From: JAKALX01 sp964508715
GTDB taxonomy: Bacteria; Chloroflexota; Dehalococcoidia; Tepidiformales; Tepidiformaceae
DNA: 64,000 bases
Assembly (NCBI GenBank): GCA_964508715.1
Contig: CAZDUX010000007.1
Span: 62,001-126,000 of the forward strand
Direction: 5' to 3'
Every line of letters starts with the position of its first letter. The first letter of the stretch is position 1. This document shows positions 17,098-25,211 of this stretch, piece after piece. The notes under the pieces were generated by a model. The model was not told where the DNA came from, made no database searches, and worked only from the letters and a program-made list of their open reading frames with translations. The position numbers and the translations under genes were made by a program.

Positions 17098-17673
17098 CTA
17101 TGGCCGCCCCTCGTCTTCGTGCAGTGATGCGAAGAGTTCAGCGAGATCGACGCCGAATGAGGCCAGCACGGGCTTCGCGTCGAGTTTGCCGGGGGCCCGG
17201 CGCAGGACCGGCTCCTGTCCCGGCCGGTAGACGGTAATCGTCTCGGAATCAGGGTCGACGAGCCAAAGCAGTTGCGTGCCGTTTCGCATGAAGAAGGCTG
17301 CGCGCTCGGCTATGCGCCCGAAGCTCACCCCGGGCGACAAGACCTCTATCGCGAAGAGAGGTGGAACATCGACGGGCCGCTGCGTCGCTGCGGCCAATAC
17401 CCGGCGCCTGTCGGTAATCGCGAACACGGAGATGTCCGGCAAATAGACCCGCTGCTCGCCGAACTCGACGTGACGTAGTTCGTTCACAACGAAGGCTTCC
17501 CGGTGTCCCTCTAGATACTGGCCGAGGAGCGTGATGAGCCGTGCCGTGAGCATGGCGTGGTAGATATTGGGTGCCACCTTCTGGACCACCTCCCCGTCGA
17601 TGAGCTCCGAGGGCGGCTCTGTCTCTGGCATCGCCAGGAACTCTTCCAGCGAGATGCGTGTCTTCGTGGCCAT
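17098..17673 (-). CDS. Uma2 family endonuclease (PD-(D/E)XK fold)
   Basis: A 191-residue Uma2/DUF820 protein. It opens with MATKTRISLEEFLAMPE and ELIDGEVV, the family start. The nuclease core is visible as LPDISVF (catalytic Asp about residue 80) and FAIEVLSP (Glu about residue 110 with VLSP), followed by a Lys/Arg-containing helix and LWLVDPDSETITVYRPG. These proteins have a restriction-endonuclease fold and are abundant in cyanobacteria and Chloroflexota; their biological role is unsettled and many may not be active nucleases. ATG 17673 is preceded by TATACT at exactly six bases, a good sign of leaderless transcription and of the correct start. Confidence 0.9.
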   Translation of the reverse strand: MATKTRISLEEFLAMPETEPPSELIDGEVVQKVAPNIYHAMLTARLITLLGQYLEGHREAFVVNELRHVEFGEQRVYLPDISVFAITDRRRVLAAATQRPVDVPPLFAIEVLSPGVSFGRIAERAAFFMRNGTQLLWLVDPDSETITVYRPGQEPVLRRAPGKLDAKPVLASFGVDLAELFASLHEDEGRP

Positions 17674-17679
17674 GGCCGA

Positions 17680-17685
17680 AGTATA
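17680..17685 (-). promoter_or_regulatory. TATACT box six bases before the Uma2 gene
   Basis: On the minus strand the near-consensus -10 hexamer TATACT is followed by TCGGCC and then ATG 17673. It is the clearest example of the leaderless pattern in this window. No TTGACA-like element at 17 nt was seen. Confidence 0.5.
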
Positions 17686-17905
17686 TCGCGCCGCCTGTGG
17701 CGGGCGGCGAGCTGCTCCCGAAAAGCGGGCATGGCATGCTGTCGCGGGTTCGCCGATTCCGAGGTGAAGAAGCGCTCGGGACGCCGGTCGCCCTGGATGA
17801 AACGCGCCGTAACGGACCATGTGTCGTGGAGCTGCGTCTGCCACCAGCACTCGACTGCTAATCTGCCTCGTTGCTGCCTGCGGACTGCACTCTCCAGTGC
17901 CATCG

Positions 17906-18400
17906 CTACCAGGCTCCAACGCGTGGCTCGCCGCCGGCGATGTACTCCTCGATTCGCTGGCGCGTAGGGGGGTCGGTGTCCACTGGCAGTGATCCGAGCG
18001 GAAAGAACTCGAGCTCAGCGATCTCCCAGTCGCTCGATGGCTGCCGGGTGAAGTTCTTCGATTCGAAGAGCACGATGTAGCCGCTCTTGCCTGCGGCCGC
18101 TTCGCTATAGGCGCCGAGCAAGCGGATCTCGTGGAGCGTGGCGCCGGCTTCCTCCCTGGCCTCGCGGCGGGCAGCATGCTCCAGGTCTTCATGGCGCTTC
18201 ACTCCGCCGCCGGGGAGGTGCCACCCCGGGAGGTACGTCTGCCGCACGAGCAACACCTGTCCTTCGCGGACCAGGAGGAGCTTTACGCCGACGACTGTTG
18301 GCCGAAGCAGCCGCCAGCGCAGCATCTGCGCGCGCCAGAGCCACGGAGCCATCCGCCGCAGGAGGGGCTCGAACGTGCTCACAGTCGGGCTGACGGGCAT
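17906..18400 (-). CDS. Nudix hydrolase
   Basis: A Nudix-fold hydrolase of about 164 residues with the full Nudix box G-x5-E-x7-REAREEAGA (from GGVKRHE to EEAGA), which binds the metal and attacks a nucleoside-diphosphate-linked substrate. A hydrophobic Trp/Leu-rich N-terminal segment (WLWRAQMLRWRLLRP) precedes the domain, as in some membrane-edge Nudix proteins. The start is uncertain: GTG 18427, ATG 18400 and ATG 18352 are all in frame, none with a clear ribosome-binding site; all but the last overlap the glycosylase gene. The order EamA transporter, glycosylase, Nudix on one strand with overlapping ends suggests an operon; a role in nucleotide-pool cleaning is an inference. Confidence 0.85.
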   Translation of the reverse strand: MPVSPTVSTFEPLLRRMAPWLWRAQMLRWRLLRPTVVGVKLLLVREGQVLLVRQTYLPGWHLPGGGVKRHEDLEHAARREAREEAGATLHEIRLLGAYSEAAAGKSGYIVLFESKNFTRQPSSDWEIAELEFFPLGSLPVDTDPPTRQRIEEYIAGGEPRVGAW

Positions 18401-19083
18401 CGCGGGGCCAGGAGGCACATGCCACACCGGGGCGAACGCTTCAGGCAGAGGTGCTTGCAGTGCATGACGATGAGGGCGTGGTAGCGCGAGTAGAGGTCAC
18501 GCAGTGTGGGCGCATCCGCTGGCAGCGGCGTTCCCGCGGGCAGATTCGAGAGGAAGAAACCCTGCCAGTCGTGATAGTCCGTTGATTCGACCGGCCCGAT
18601 GCCAAGGCGGCCAAAGAGCCGCTGCGTGTAGGCATCCATCACGAACGCTGGCTGGCGTGCCGCGTAGCTCACGATGGCGTCGGCGGTTTCCGGGCCGATA
18701 CCCCATGTCGCGAGGCAGGCGTCGCGTAGCTCGCCGGGGTCGAGTGCGAGCAATGCCTCGAATCCGCCGTGAGCTTCGGCAGTTGCGATGAACGCGCGGA
18801 GCTTCTTTGCCTTCTGCCTGTACTGGCCGCTCGGGCGCACGAGTTCTTCGAGCGCATCATCGGCCAGCCGCGACATTACTCGCGGGTCAAGTGCCTTCGC
18901 CGCCCGGAGCCGGTCGAGGGCCCGCTCGACATTGGTTCATGATGTGTTCTGCACGAGGATTGCGCCGACCACGACCTCGAACGGGTCGGCATCGGGCCAC
19001 CAGTGCCAGCCACGCCAGGCGTGCATCTTTTCCAGCTCGCGATAGATGCCGAGCAGCAGGTCTGTCTTCGCAGGTGCGTCCAT
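18379..19083 (-). pseudogene. endonuclease III-like HhH-GPD DNA glycosylase, interrupted by in-frame TGA
   Basis: Read through from ATG 19083 the frame gives a 234-residue HhH-GPD protein of the COG2231 type (endonuclease III relatives including H. pylori MagIII): WWPDADPFEVVVGAILVQNT, the helix-hairpin-helix GIGPETADAIV, a conserved Asp in VMDAYTQR, and a C-terminal [4Fe-4S] motif C-x6-C-x2-C-x5-C. A single TGA at 18937-18939 interrupts it directly after QNTS, where the family has a conserved Trp (QNTAW); TGG to TGA is one transition. ATG 19083 abuts the TAA of the EamA gene. The 165-residue fragment from ATG 18876 lacks the N-terminal substrate pocket and is unlikely to work. It is a recent nonsense mutation, a sequencing error, or (unlikely) a read-through site. 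Confidence 0.85.
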
Positions 19084-20034
19084 TTATGCTTCGGTCCCGA
19101 GCACGCCGAACTCCTCGCGTGGCTCCGGTGCGCGTGCGCGTTCGACCAGGATCGTGCGGGCCGTGACGGCGGTGATGATGATGGCGCCGCCGAGCACGGC
19201 CCACCAGCCTGGCGTTTCGCCCAGTGCCAGGAAAACCCATAACGGGTTGAGCACCGGTTCGAGCATGCCGATGAGCGAGGCCTCGAGCGCGCCGACGTGT
19301 GCCACCCCGAAGCCGAAGAGCAGGTATGCGAGCCCGATCTGCACGATCCCAAGGAACGCGAGCCCCGCGATATCTCCCGGGCCCGGGGTGAAGATACTCC
19401 CCTCCCGCCGCGCGGCATTGATGATCAGTAGCCCGACGACGAGTAGCAGGTTCCCGTAAAGCATCGATTGTGGCCGCTGCTCCTTCGTGCACGAAGGCAG
19501 CCGCAGCAATGTGAACATGATCGCGAGCGTCGCCCCCGAGGCTGCGGCGAGTACGTTGCCGGCCGTATCTCGTGGCTCGAGCCGTCCAAGGAAGAACAAC
19601 GCCATCCCGCCAAAGGCGATGGCCACGGTGAGCAGATCGAGTCTCGTGGCCCGCTCGTTGAGGAAGACCGCTCCGAGGACGAGCAGGTAGAGCGGCGCCG
19701 TGTATTGCAGGAAGATGGCGTTCGCCGCCGTCGTCATCTTCGTTGCACTTACGAACATGACGAGTGTCAGCGCGTAGCTGACAGCCAGCGCCCACGTGAG
19801 CCTGTTTGTTTTCCACGGTGCGGGCATTGGTGGCCGGGCGACGAGAAAGATAGTGGCGCCTGCAAGCAATGAGCGCCACATCGTGACGCCAAGGGCATCG
19901 AGCGAGACGGCCTTGATGAAGAGCCCGCCACTGCTCCAGAGGACCGCTGCGCCAAGCACGGCGACGATCCCCTGCTGGTGTTCGGGGAGCGAGCTAAATG
20001 CTGTGGGGACGGCCGGGATTCGGACGGCACTCAC
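19084..20034 (-). CDS. EamA/DMT family transporter
   Basis: A 316-residue membrane protein with ten predicted helices in two EamA repeats (about residues 22-150 and 165-300), the drug/metabolite transporter superfamily. Typical motifs are ALLWSSGGLFIKAV-like in helix 1 with MWRSLLAGA, PLYLLVLGAVFLNERAT at the end of repeat 1, and LIGMLEPVLNPLWVFLALGE at the end of repeat 2. Members export amino acids, nucleosides or small organic compounds; the substrate cannot be predicted. The start is GTG 20034. Its TAA stop directly abuts the ATG of the interrupted glycosylase gene, so the two were co-transcribed. Confidence 0.9.
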   Translation of the reverse strand: MSAVRIPAVPTAFSSLPEHQQGIVAVLGAAVLWSSGGLFIKAVSLDALGVTMWRSLLAGATIFLVARPPMPAPWKTNRLTWALAVSYALTLVMFVSATKMTTAANAIFLQYTAPLYLLVLGAVFLNERATRLDLLTVAIAFGGMALFFLGRLEPRDTAGNVLAAASGATLAIMFTLLRLPSCTKEQRPQSMLYGNLLLVVGLLIINAARREGSIFTPGPGDIAGLAFLGIVQIGLAYLLFGFGVAHVGALEASLIGMLEPVLNPLWVFLALGETPGWWAVLGGAIIITAVTARTILVERARAPEPREEFGVLGTEA

Positions 20035-20071
20035 CCACGAAGCCTACACCCCGCGGGTGGCTATGGAGCAG

Positions 20072-20290
20072 TCAGTTCGTGGCTGTCGGGTCGTTCCCAA
20101 CGTTCCGGTGTTCCGGGAATCGCCGTTCGAGGAAGAAGATGGCGGCCGAAACCACCACCCCGACGATTGCCGCCGTGATCACGTACTTCACCAGGTCCGA
20201 TACACCCACGTTGTATGCCACGATGGCGACCAGCGCGATGGCGAAGCCCCAGACGAAATAGGTTGCCTGCCGACGAAAGAAACTCCACAT
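20072..20290 (-). CDS. small two-helix membrane protein, unknown
   Basis: A 72-residue protein that I do not recognise. It has an aromatic/basic N-terminus (MWSFFRRQATYF), a first hydrophobic helix (about 11-27), a short loop with Asp, and a second helix (about 33-53, YVITAAIVGVVVSAAIFFL) followed by a charged tail ERRFPEHRN. It lies 37 nt upstream of the EamA gene on the same strand, which suggests joint transcription. Codon use matches its neighbours. No ribosome-binding site is obvious. Confidence 0.6.
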   Translation of the reverse strand: MWSFFRRQATYFVWGFAIALVAIVAYNVGVSDLVKYVITAAIVGVVVSAAIFFLERRFPEHRNVGNDPTATN

Positions 20291-20380
20291 GCGCAGCAGT
20301 ATAGAGGAAATCCGCGGCCCGCCTAATATCCAGGCCGCGCCGGGTGTCGCAAACGGCCGCGGGGCGCTGGCTGGATGGTC

Positions 20381-20920
20381 TCAGCTTCGCCCCAGCAGAC
20401 GCCTCTCGGCATCCACGACGTCATCAATGATGTGCCGGTAGCGGCTATAGATGGCGCGCTCTGCTGCATGTGTGGCTTCGAGATCACGCTCCGAGATGCG
20501 GCCGCCTGCCTGCAGCTCATTGAGCTCGGCGCGGTCTTCTTCGATGAGCGTGTCGTCGGGCAATACCCACCAATCGAGTACCAGGTCGCGGTAGCTCACG
20601 CTGCGCTCGTCGAACCGCACATCGGCGACGGCATCGAAGCGGTGAGCGATCAGGCTCCCATCGGCGCGCCGCATCCGGTAGAGGTTGTACGGCCGCCGTT
20701 TCCAGAACCAGCCGTGCGAGAACGAGCCTGGCGGGACATCGATCGGCGTGCCGAAAATCGATCCGCCCTTCGCCATCACGAACTCGACGATCACGAGGCC
20801 TGGCTCGCGATGCAGGAGCGTGCACTCATACTCCCGCCATGTCCCGTCCGGTTTCTGCTTTCGTTCGATGATAGGGGCTCTCCCCGTGTTCGGGTTGCCC
20901 GGCGTATGCTCATCGTCCAC
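20381..20920 (-). CDS. DUF402 domain protein
   Basis: A 179-residue DUF402 protein. Visible family traits are IIERKQKPDGTWREYECTLL (first strands), GWFWKRRPYNLYRM, and YRDLVLDWWVLPDD with acidic residues that bind metal in structurally known members (nucleoside di-/triphosphate phosphatases and FomD). The function here is therefore probably a metal-dependent phosphatase or nucleotidyl hydrolase, by analogy only. GTG 20920 was chosen because GGAGAG lies five bases upstream; ATG 20950 would overlap the divergent crotonase start. The two divergent starts are only 28 nt apart, so promoters must lie within the opposing genes' ends. Confidence 0.8.
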   Translation of the reverse strand: MDDEHTPGNPNTGRAPIIERKQKPDGTWREYECTLLHREPGLVIVEFVMAKGGSIFGTPIDVPPGSFSHGWFWKRRPYNLYRMRRADGSLIAHRFDAVADVRFDERSVSYRDLVLDWWVLPDDTLIEEDRAELNELQAGGRISERDLEATHAAERAIYSRYRHIIDDVVDAERRLLGRS

Positions 20921-20948
20921 CAGTTCTCTCCAAGCGAAAGGACTCACC

Positions 20949-21734
20949 ATGCCTGGTCTCGCCTTCGATTCCATCATCTACGAAAAGAGCGGCCCGATCG
21001 CGGTCATTACGATCAATCGTGAGGGTGCTCTCAACGCGGTCGACCAGAAGACAACGCGCGAACTCTACGCTGCCTGGTCTGATTTCCGGGATGACCAGGA
21101 TCTCCGTGTTGCGATCCTCACGGGCGTTGGCCAGAAGTCGTTCTCGACGGGCATGGACCTGGTGGCCACTGCGGGTGGTGAGAGCCAGATTGGCGCGGAC
21201 AACCTGCCGTTTGGCGGGTTCACCAAGCGGCTACCGATTTTCAAGCCGATTATCGCTGCCATAAACGGGTATTGCCTCGCGGGCGGGATGGAACTCGCGC
21301 TCACCTGCGACATTCGTATCTGCTCGCCCAACGCGCGTTTTGGCCTGCCCGAGGTCCGCTGGGCGCTCATCCCCGGCGCCGGTGGCACGCAGCGGCTGCC
21401 ACGGGCCCTGCCCCAGGCGTGGGCGAACTACCTCATCCTCACGGGTGAGCAGATGGATGCCGAGACTGCCCTTCGGCTCGGCCTCGTCTCTCATATCGTC
21501 CCGCAGGAAGAGCTCCTCGACCGTGCCACGCAGATCGCCTCGACCATCTGCGAGCGCGGGCCTATCGCTGTCCGAACGGCGAAGGAGGCGATCATCCGCG
21601 GCCTGGACATGTCGCTGGATAACGGTCTCGCCTTCGAGGATGCGCTCTTCACCCGCATCGCCTTGAGCGAAGATGCGAAGGAGGGCCCGCGCGCCTTCGC
21701 TGAAAAGCGGAAGCCGGACTACCGCGGCCGCTGA
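20949..21734 (+). CDS. enoyl-CoA hydratase/isomerase family protein
   Basis: A 261-residue crotonase-fold protein. NREGALNAVDQKTT, the oxyanion motif FSTGMDLVA and the core AINGYCLAGGMELALTCDIRI are clear. The segment ARFGLPEVRWALIPGAGGTQRLPRALP carries both catalytic-site Glu/Pro-Gly positions of classical enoyl-CoA hydratases, so this copy is the best candidate for a true hydratase. Start ATG 20949 has AAGGA six bases upstream. It is followed after seven bases by a lipoprotein gene, probably in one transcript. It probably acts in fatty acid or branched-chain acyl-CoA degradation; the exact substrate is unknown. Confidence 0.92.
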   Translation: MPGLAFDSIIYEKSGPIAVITINREGALNAVDQKTTRELYAAWSDFRDDQDLRVAILTGVGQKSFSTGMDLVATAGGESQIGADNLPFGGFTKRLPIFKPIIAAINGYCLAGGMELALTCDIRICSPNARFGLPEVRWALIPGAGGTQRLPRALPQAWANYLILTGEQMDAETALRLGLVSHIVPQEELLDRATQIASTICERGPIAVRTAKEAIIRGLDMSLDNGLAFEDALFTRIALSEDAKEGPRAFAEKRKPDYRGR

Positions 21735-21741
21735 CCGACCG

Positions 21742-23112
21742 ATGACTGGCCGTGTGCGCCGCTCGCTTGCACTCGTTGCCATGGTGGCACTGTTTGCAGC
21801 CTCTGCGTGTGGAGGCGGTAAGGCGCCAGCGGCACCGCCCGAGCTGACGGGTGCGAAGGCCGAGCGTGATATCTCCCAGGACGGTGCTGCCCTCCTGTCC
21901 ACCACCATCACGGTCCAGTTCGACCGGTCCTACGAGCTCGCACCCGCGAAGGTTCCACTTGCCTCGTTCTTCGAGCTGCATCTCCCCGCGGCCGGGAACA
22001 CCGCCAGCCGCGTCTTCGTCCAGGCGGCCGAGTTTCCCGACAAGGATGACCGTCGCGTGGTGAAGCTCGCGGTGCGCCGCCTCATACCCCAGGGATCGAA
22101 GTTGAAGATCGCGAAAGCTGCGTTTGCAGCAGGGGCCCAGGGCGACCTCACGATCGAGGTCGAGAGCAGCCTGACGCCCACAGCGGTGTTGCTTGCTTCG
22201 ACGGCCCTCGCCATTCCGGGGCCTGAACTCCTCGATGATCCGGTGGTGACACCCGCGACCCCGGGGGACCACTATCCTGCAATCCAGCGGACCGCCCTCG
22301 AGGATCACCTCGACCGGCGCGGCGTCTCGCCCGATGTTCGCGCGGCAGCGATCGCGCGCTACGAGGCTATCCCGGGAGACGTCGTCCCCTCGGCGAAGCT
22401 ACGAGCTGCACTTGCCGCCCTCACCGGGACGTTCGCTGAACCGGCGCTCGACAGCCTCTTCACCGACAAGAATTGCACCGGCAAGCCCGTCGCTCGCATT
22501 GCGTTTCAGCCGCCTCCCGATCTCCCCGAGCTGCTCGCGCGACTCACGTTCGACGGTGAGCGGCGCGTCATATCCATCAACCCCCAACTCGAAGGCGACC
22601 GGATCGAACACCTCATGCCGTTCCTGGCCCACGAGACCATCCACTGTGATCGCGATGACAGCCGGGCGGAGGAAGTCGCTGCCACGGGCTTCGATACGTT
22701 CCTCTATGCGCAGCTCATTGCAGCCGATCCGACGCTCGTGAATGCGCGTTCGAAGGCGGCGCGCGAGCTCAATCTCGATACTGTTGCGTTCATCAATAGC
22801 GGCCGCCGTGTGCCCGAATCCGTGGGTATCCTCCCGAGCACCGGCGTGACGCGGGCCATTCCCAATACGAACTCGACCTTCGGATCGTTCGCCGAGATGA
22901 TTGTCGCCGCCTACCCGGATATCCAGGCTGCCACGTCGCCGCCGGAGCCCGTTGCCGAGGCGTACGCCGCGAACCTTGCGAAGCTCGCCGGGATGCCGGC
23001 ACGCTCGCCTTTCGACCTCAAGTACCTGGACGAACTCGTTGGCCGTGCGATGGACCCGGAGACCCTCGCCCGTGCGATCCGCGCCCTGGGCCTCGTGCCC
23101 CTGCCGGGCTGA
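21742..23112 (+). CDS. putative lipoprotein metallopeptidase with HExxH motif
   Basis: A 456-residue exported protein that I do not place in a named family. A lipoprotein signal ends LFAASAC (Cys 23). Residues 40-160 look like a beta-rich domain; residues 180-230 are helical. HETIH at 297-301 is a zinc-metallopeptidase HExxH motif inside a helix (PFLAHETIHCDRDD), and an acidic RAEEVAATGFDTF follows about ten residues later, which could supply a third ligand. That suggests a cell-surface zinc protease; no substrate can be named. It begins seven bases after the crotonase stop and lies 172 nt before the barnase-type toxin gene. A functional tie to the toxin is conceivable but not shown. Confidence 0.7.
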   Translation: MTGRVRRSLALVAMVALFAASACGGGKAPAAPPELTGAKAERDISQDGAALLSTTITVQFDRSYELAPAKVPLASFFELHLPAAGNTASRVFVQAAEFPDKDDRRVVKLAVRRLIPQGSKLKIAKAAFAAGAQGDLTIEVESSLTPTAVLLASTALAIPGPELLDDPVVTPATPGDHYPAIQRTALEDHLDRRGVSPDVRAAAIARYEAIPGDVVPSAKLRAALAALTGTFAEPALDSLFTDKNCTGKPVARIAFQPPPDLPELLARLTFDGERRVISINPQLEGDRIEHLMPFLAHETIHCDRDDSRAEEVAATGFDTFLYAQLIAADPTLVNARSKAARELNLDTVAFINSGRRVPESVGILPSTGVTRAIPNTNSTFGSFAEMIVAAYPDIQAATSPPEPVAEAYAANLAKLAGMPARSPFDLKYLDELVGRAMDPETLARAIRALGLVPLPG

Positions 23113-23284
23113 GAGCCACAGGGTGTATTGAGCCGGGTCATCGACGCGCCGACGAGATCAGCGTGTGCCCCATACGACAGAGGGCGGGGGAGACCTGGTT
23201 TGGGTGCCGGCAATGTGCCTTGACACGCGTCCGCCATAAGCCGACCCTTGCCTCGCGACGCACCCGCGTCCCGGAGGATTCGCC

Positions 23285-23953
23285 ATGAGCGGTCCAGGGC
23301 ATATCCCGTCACAAACCACGGAAAGTGCTGAAGAGCTGCGACGCAAGCGTGCCTCAGAGCCGATGGGCGGGGCGGCCGAGGCGCCCGCACTCACCACTCC
23401 CGGCGCTGCCCGCGGCCCTCGCGGCGTCCTGGCGCTCCAGCGATCGGTTGGCAACCAGCGGACGACGGCCCTTCTTCGTGAGGTTACTCCTGCCCCTGGC
23501 AACCGTGCCGACCGTGCGATCCTGGCCGCGCTCTCCGCCGAACCGGCTTACCAGGACGGCCTCAACCTCGCGACCATCGTCAGTACCGCCCTCGACAAGA
23601 CGCCGCGCCCGGTTCTCAAGCCCAGTACCACCGGCGATATTTGGGGCGGAGGGGCGAACGCGAACACCCGCAAGATCATGAGAGCGATCTTCGGCGACGA
23701 CCAATCGAAATGGGATCTCGCGAGCCCGCTGCTTCTCCAAACCGGCGAGATCCACGGCAACCAGCTCTATGAGAACAAGTCCGGCGACCTGCCCGGTGAC
23801 GCGACGTACAAGGAGTACGACATCGCCACGTACAAGGGTGATCCGGCGGCCCGTGGCTCCGAGCGCGTTGTGATTGGCGATAAGGGCGGCACCAAGACCT
23901 ACTACTACACTAACGATCACTACAAGAACTTTTCGCCCTTCACCCCGAAGTAG
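23285..23953 (+). CDS. barnase-type ribonuclease toxin with GNQ-motif N-terminal region
   Basis: A 222-residue protein whose last 65 residues match microbial guanyl ribonucleases (barnase/N1). The order IHGNQLYENKSGDLPG, YKEYDI, ARGSER, YYTNDHYKNF mirrors barnase, and the catalytic set is conserved: E177 (barnase Glu73), R190 and R194 (Arg83, Arg87) and H212 (His102). There is no signal peptide. Instead a disordered N-terminus leads to LALQRSVGNQRTTALLR (residues 49-65), an element common at the start of proteins associated with extracellular contractile injection systems and DUF4157. GGAGGA lies six bases before ATG 23285. The barstar-type immunity gene follows 29 nt downstream. I infer a modular toxin delivered by a device encoded elsewhere. 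Confidence 0.85.
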   Translation: MSGPGHIPSQTTESAEELRRKRASEPMGGAAEAPALTTPGAARGPRGVLALQRSVGNQRTTALLREVTPAPGNRADRAILAALSAEPAYQDGLNLATIVSTALDKTPRPVLKPSTTGDIWGGGANANTRKIMRAIFGDDQSKWDLASPLLLQTGEIHGNQLYENKSGDLPGDATYKEYDIATYKGDPAARGSERVVIGDKGGTKTYYYTNDHYKNFSPFTPK

Positions 23954-23982
23954 GCGTATCCCGCCCCTGAGAGGCCACGTGT

Positions 23983-24489
23983 ATGGACTTCGATCTCCTC
24001 TTCCGCGCCCAGCGACCAGCGCTCTACACCATCGCCGCCGAGGCTGAGGACCTTGACGCGCTCTTCGCCGATGCCCGTGATGCCGTGGCCGATGGCGACG
24101 AAGGCGTGTATCGCCTCCGTGGGGCGAAGTGCCGTTCCCTGCAGGGCTTCTTCGACGAGATCGGTGCAGTCATGCAGCTGCCGCTCTCTTTTGGCGAAAC
24201 ATGGGATGCCCTCGATGATCTCGTCGAGAACGAAGGCTACCTCCCGGGTACCGCCATCTTCATCGCCGATGCCGATCAGCTCCTTGCCGATGCCGATCCC
24301 CGCGAGCTGCGCAACTTCATCGCGCTCATGGATTCGTGCAACACCCACTACCTCGGGCCAGGTTATGCGGCTTCACATACGGCGGGGACGGGCTTCCATG
24401 CCGTTCTCCAGGCGGGGGAGGACGCTATTGAGGAGTTCGAGGCCCGCATCAGGGGGGTTGGTGGAGAGACCGCCCGCATCGAGCCCTGA
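23983..24489 (+). CDS. barstar family ribonuclease inhibitor (immunity protein)
   Basis: A 168-residue barstar-fold protein. The core (about residues 43-110) shows VYRLRGAKCRSLQGFFDEI, QLPLSFGETWDALDDLV and IADADQLLAD, which match the long barstar-like proteins of Actinobacteriota and Chloroflexota; the WDALDD segment is the helix and acidic face that block the active site of barnase. It is almost twice the length of classical barstar (89 residues), with about 40 extra residues on each side. It lies 29 nt behind the toxin gene on the same strand, the expected toxin-immunity order. GAGAGG sits about 12 bases before ATG 23983. Confidence 0.88.
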   Translation: MDFDLLFRAQRPALYTIAAEAEDLDALFADARDAVADGDEGVYRLRGAKCRSLQGFFDEIGAVMQLPLSFGETWDALDDLVENEGYLPGTAIFIADADQLLADADPRELRNFIALMDSCNTHYLGPGYAASHTAGTGFHAVLQAGEDAIEEFEARIRGVGGETARIEP

Positions 24490-24583
24490 GCCGCCGGGCA
24501 TAGTCGTGGGGCCCGGGAGGGTCTGCCCACTATCGGTGCTGTCGCGTGCAGCGAGGGGCGGCTCCTGCGATCGCCTCTGGCCG

Positions 24584-25069
24584 CTACCCGCCGTGCCCGG
24601 AAGGCAGTGTCTGCTCTACGAGTGAGAGGAGCTGGTCGGCGGCGAACGGCTTTTGTACGAACATGGTGCGGGGAGTGCGCGCGGCGAACTCGGCCGGCCC
24701 CTCGGCGCTGTACCCGGAGATGAGGATGACCGGGAGCTCTGGCCAGGTAGAGGCGATATGCCTGCGCAGCTCGATACCCGATTCGCCGGGCATCACGATG
24801 TCGCTGATGATGAGGTCGGGCTGTTGCGACGCCAGGAGCCGCCGCGCGTCGCTGGCATTTGCCGCCTGGAGCACGCTGTATCCCTGTGTTCGCAACAGGC
24901 GTGCGAGCATGACTCGGACCGGGTCGTCGTCATCCACCACGAGGATTACGGGCGGCAATTGCTGGCACTCCTGGACGCGATCCGTCGAGACAAGCGAAAG
25001 GGGGGACGCCTGGGTCACGCGGAGTTCGCTCCTCACAAAGGTTGCCCACCGAAGTGGAAAGGCAGTCAT
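24584..25069 (-). CDS. single-domain response regulator (CheY-like receiver)
   Basis: A 161-residue protein with one receiver domain from about residue 40: ILVVDDDDPVRVML (acidic pocket), phospho-acceptor Asp in IISDIVMPG, the switch Ser in LISGYS and Lys in VQKPF. No output domain follows. The first 38 residues are not conserved and the true start may be GTG 25018. Its receiver closely resembles the C-terminal receivers of the three hybrid kinases in this window, so it may take part in the same phosphorelay. It is divergent from the small membrane protein gene at 25212 and converges with the barstar gene. Confidence 0.88.
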   Translation of the reverse strand: MTAFPLRWATFVRSELRVTQASPLSLVSTDRVQECQQLPPVILVVDDDDPVRVMLARLLRTQGYSVLQAANASDARRLLASQQPDLIISDIVMPGESGIELRRHIASTWPELPVILISGYSAEGPAEFAARTPRTMFVQKPFAADQLLSLVEQTLPSGHGG

Positions 25070-25211
25070 TGATGATTGTCTGCGACTGCCGGGGGCGGCG
25101 GCATCGGGGTGAACCCTTATAGGGCTCTCTCCACCGGCCGATGTTTACCCTTTCCTCAACTCGTTGCACGCATGTACTATCGCCGGAGCCCCGGGGAAGG
25201 AATTCCACCGC

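Noticed and set aside
18937..18939. The in-frame TGA of the glycosylase as a selenocysteine codon
   Set aside because: The family has Trp, not Cys, at this position, it is not a redox site, and no SECIS-like hairpin was recognised directly downstream. A TGG to TGA change explains it more simply, despite selC in the window.
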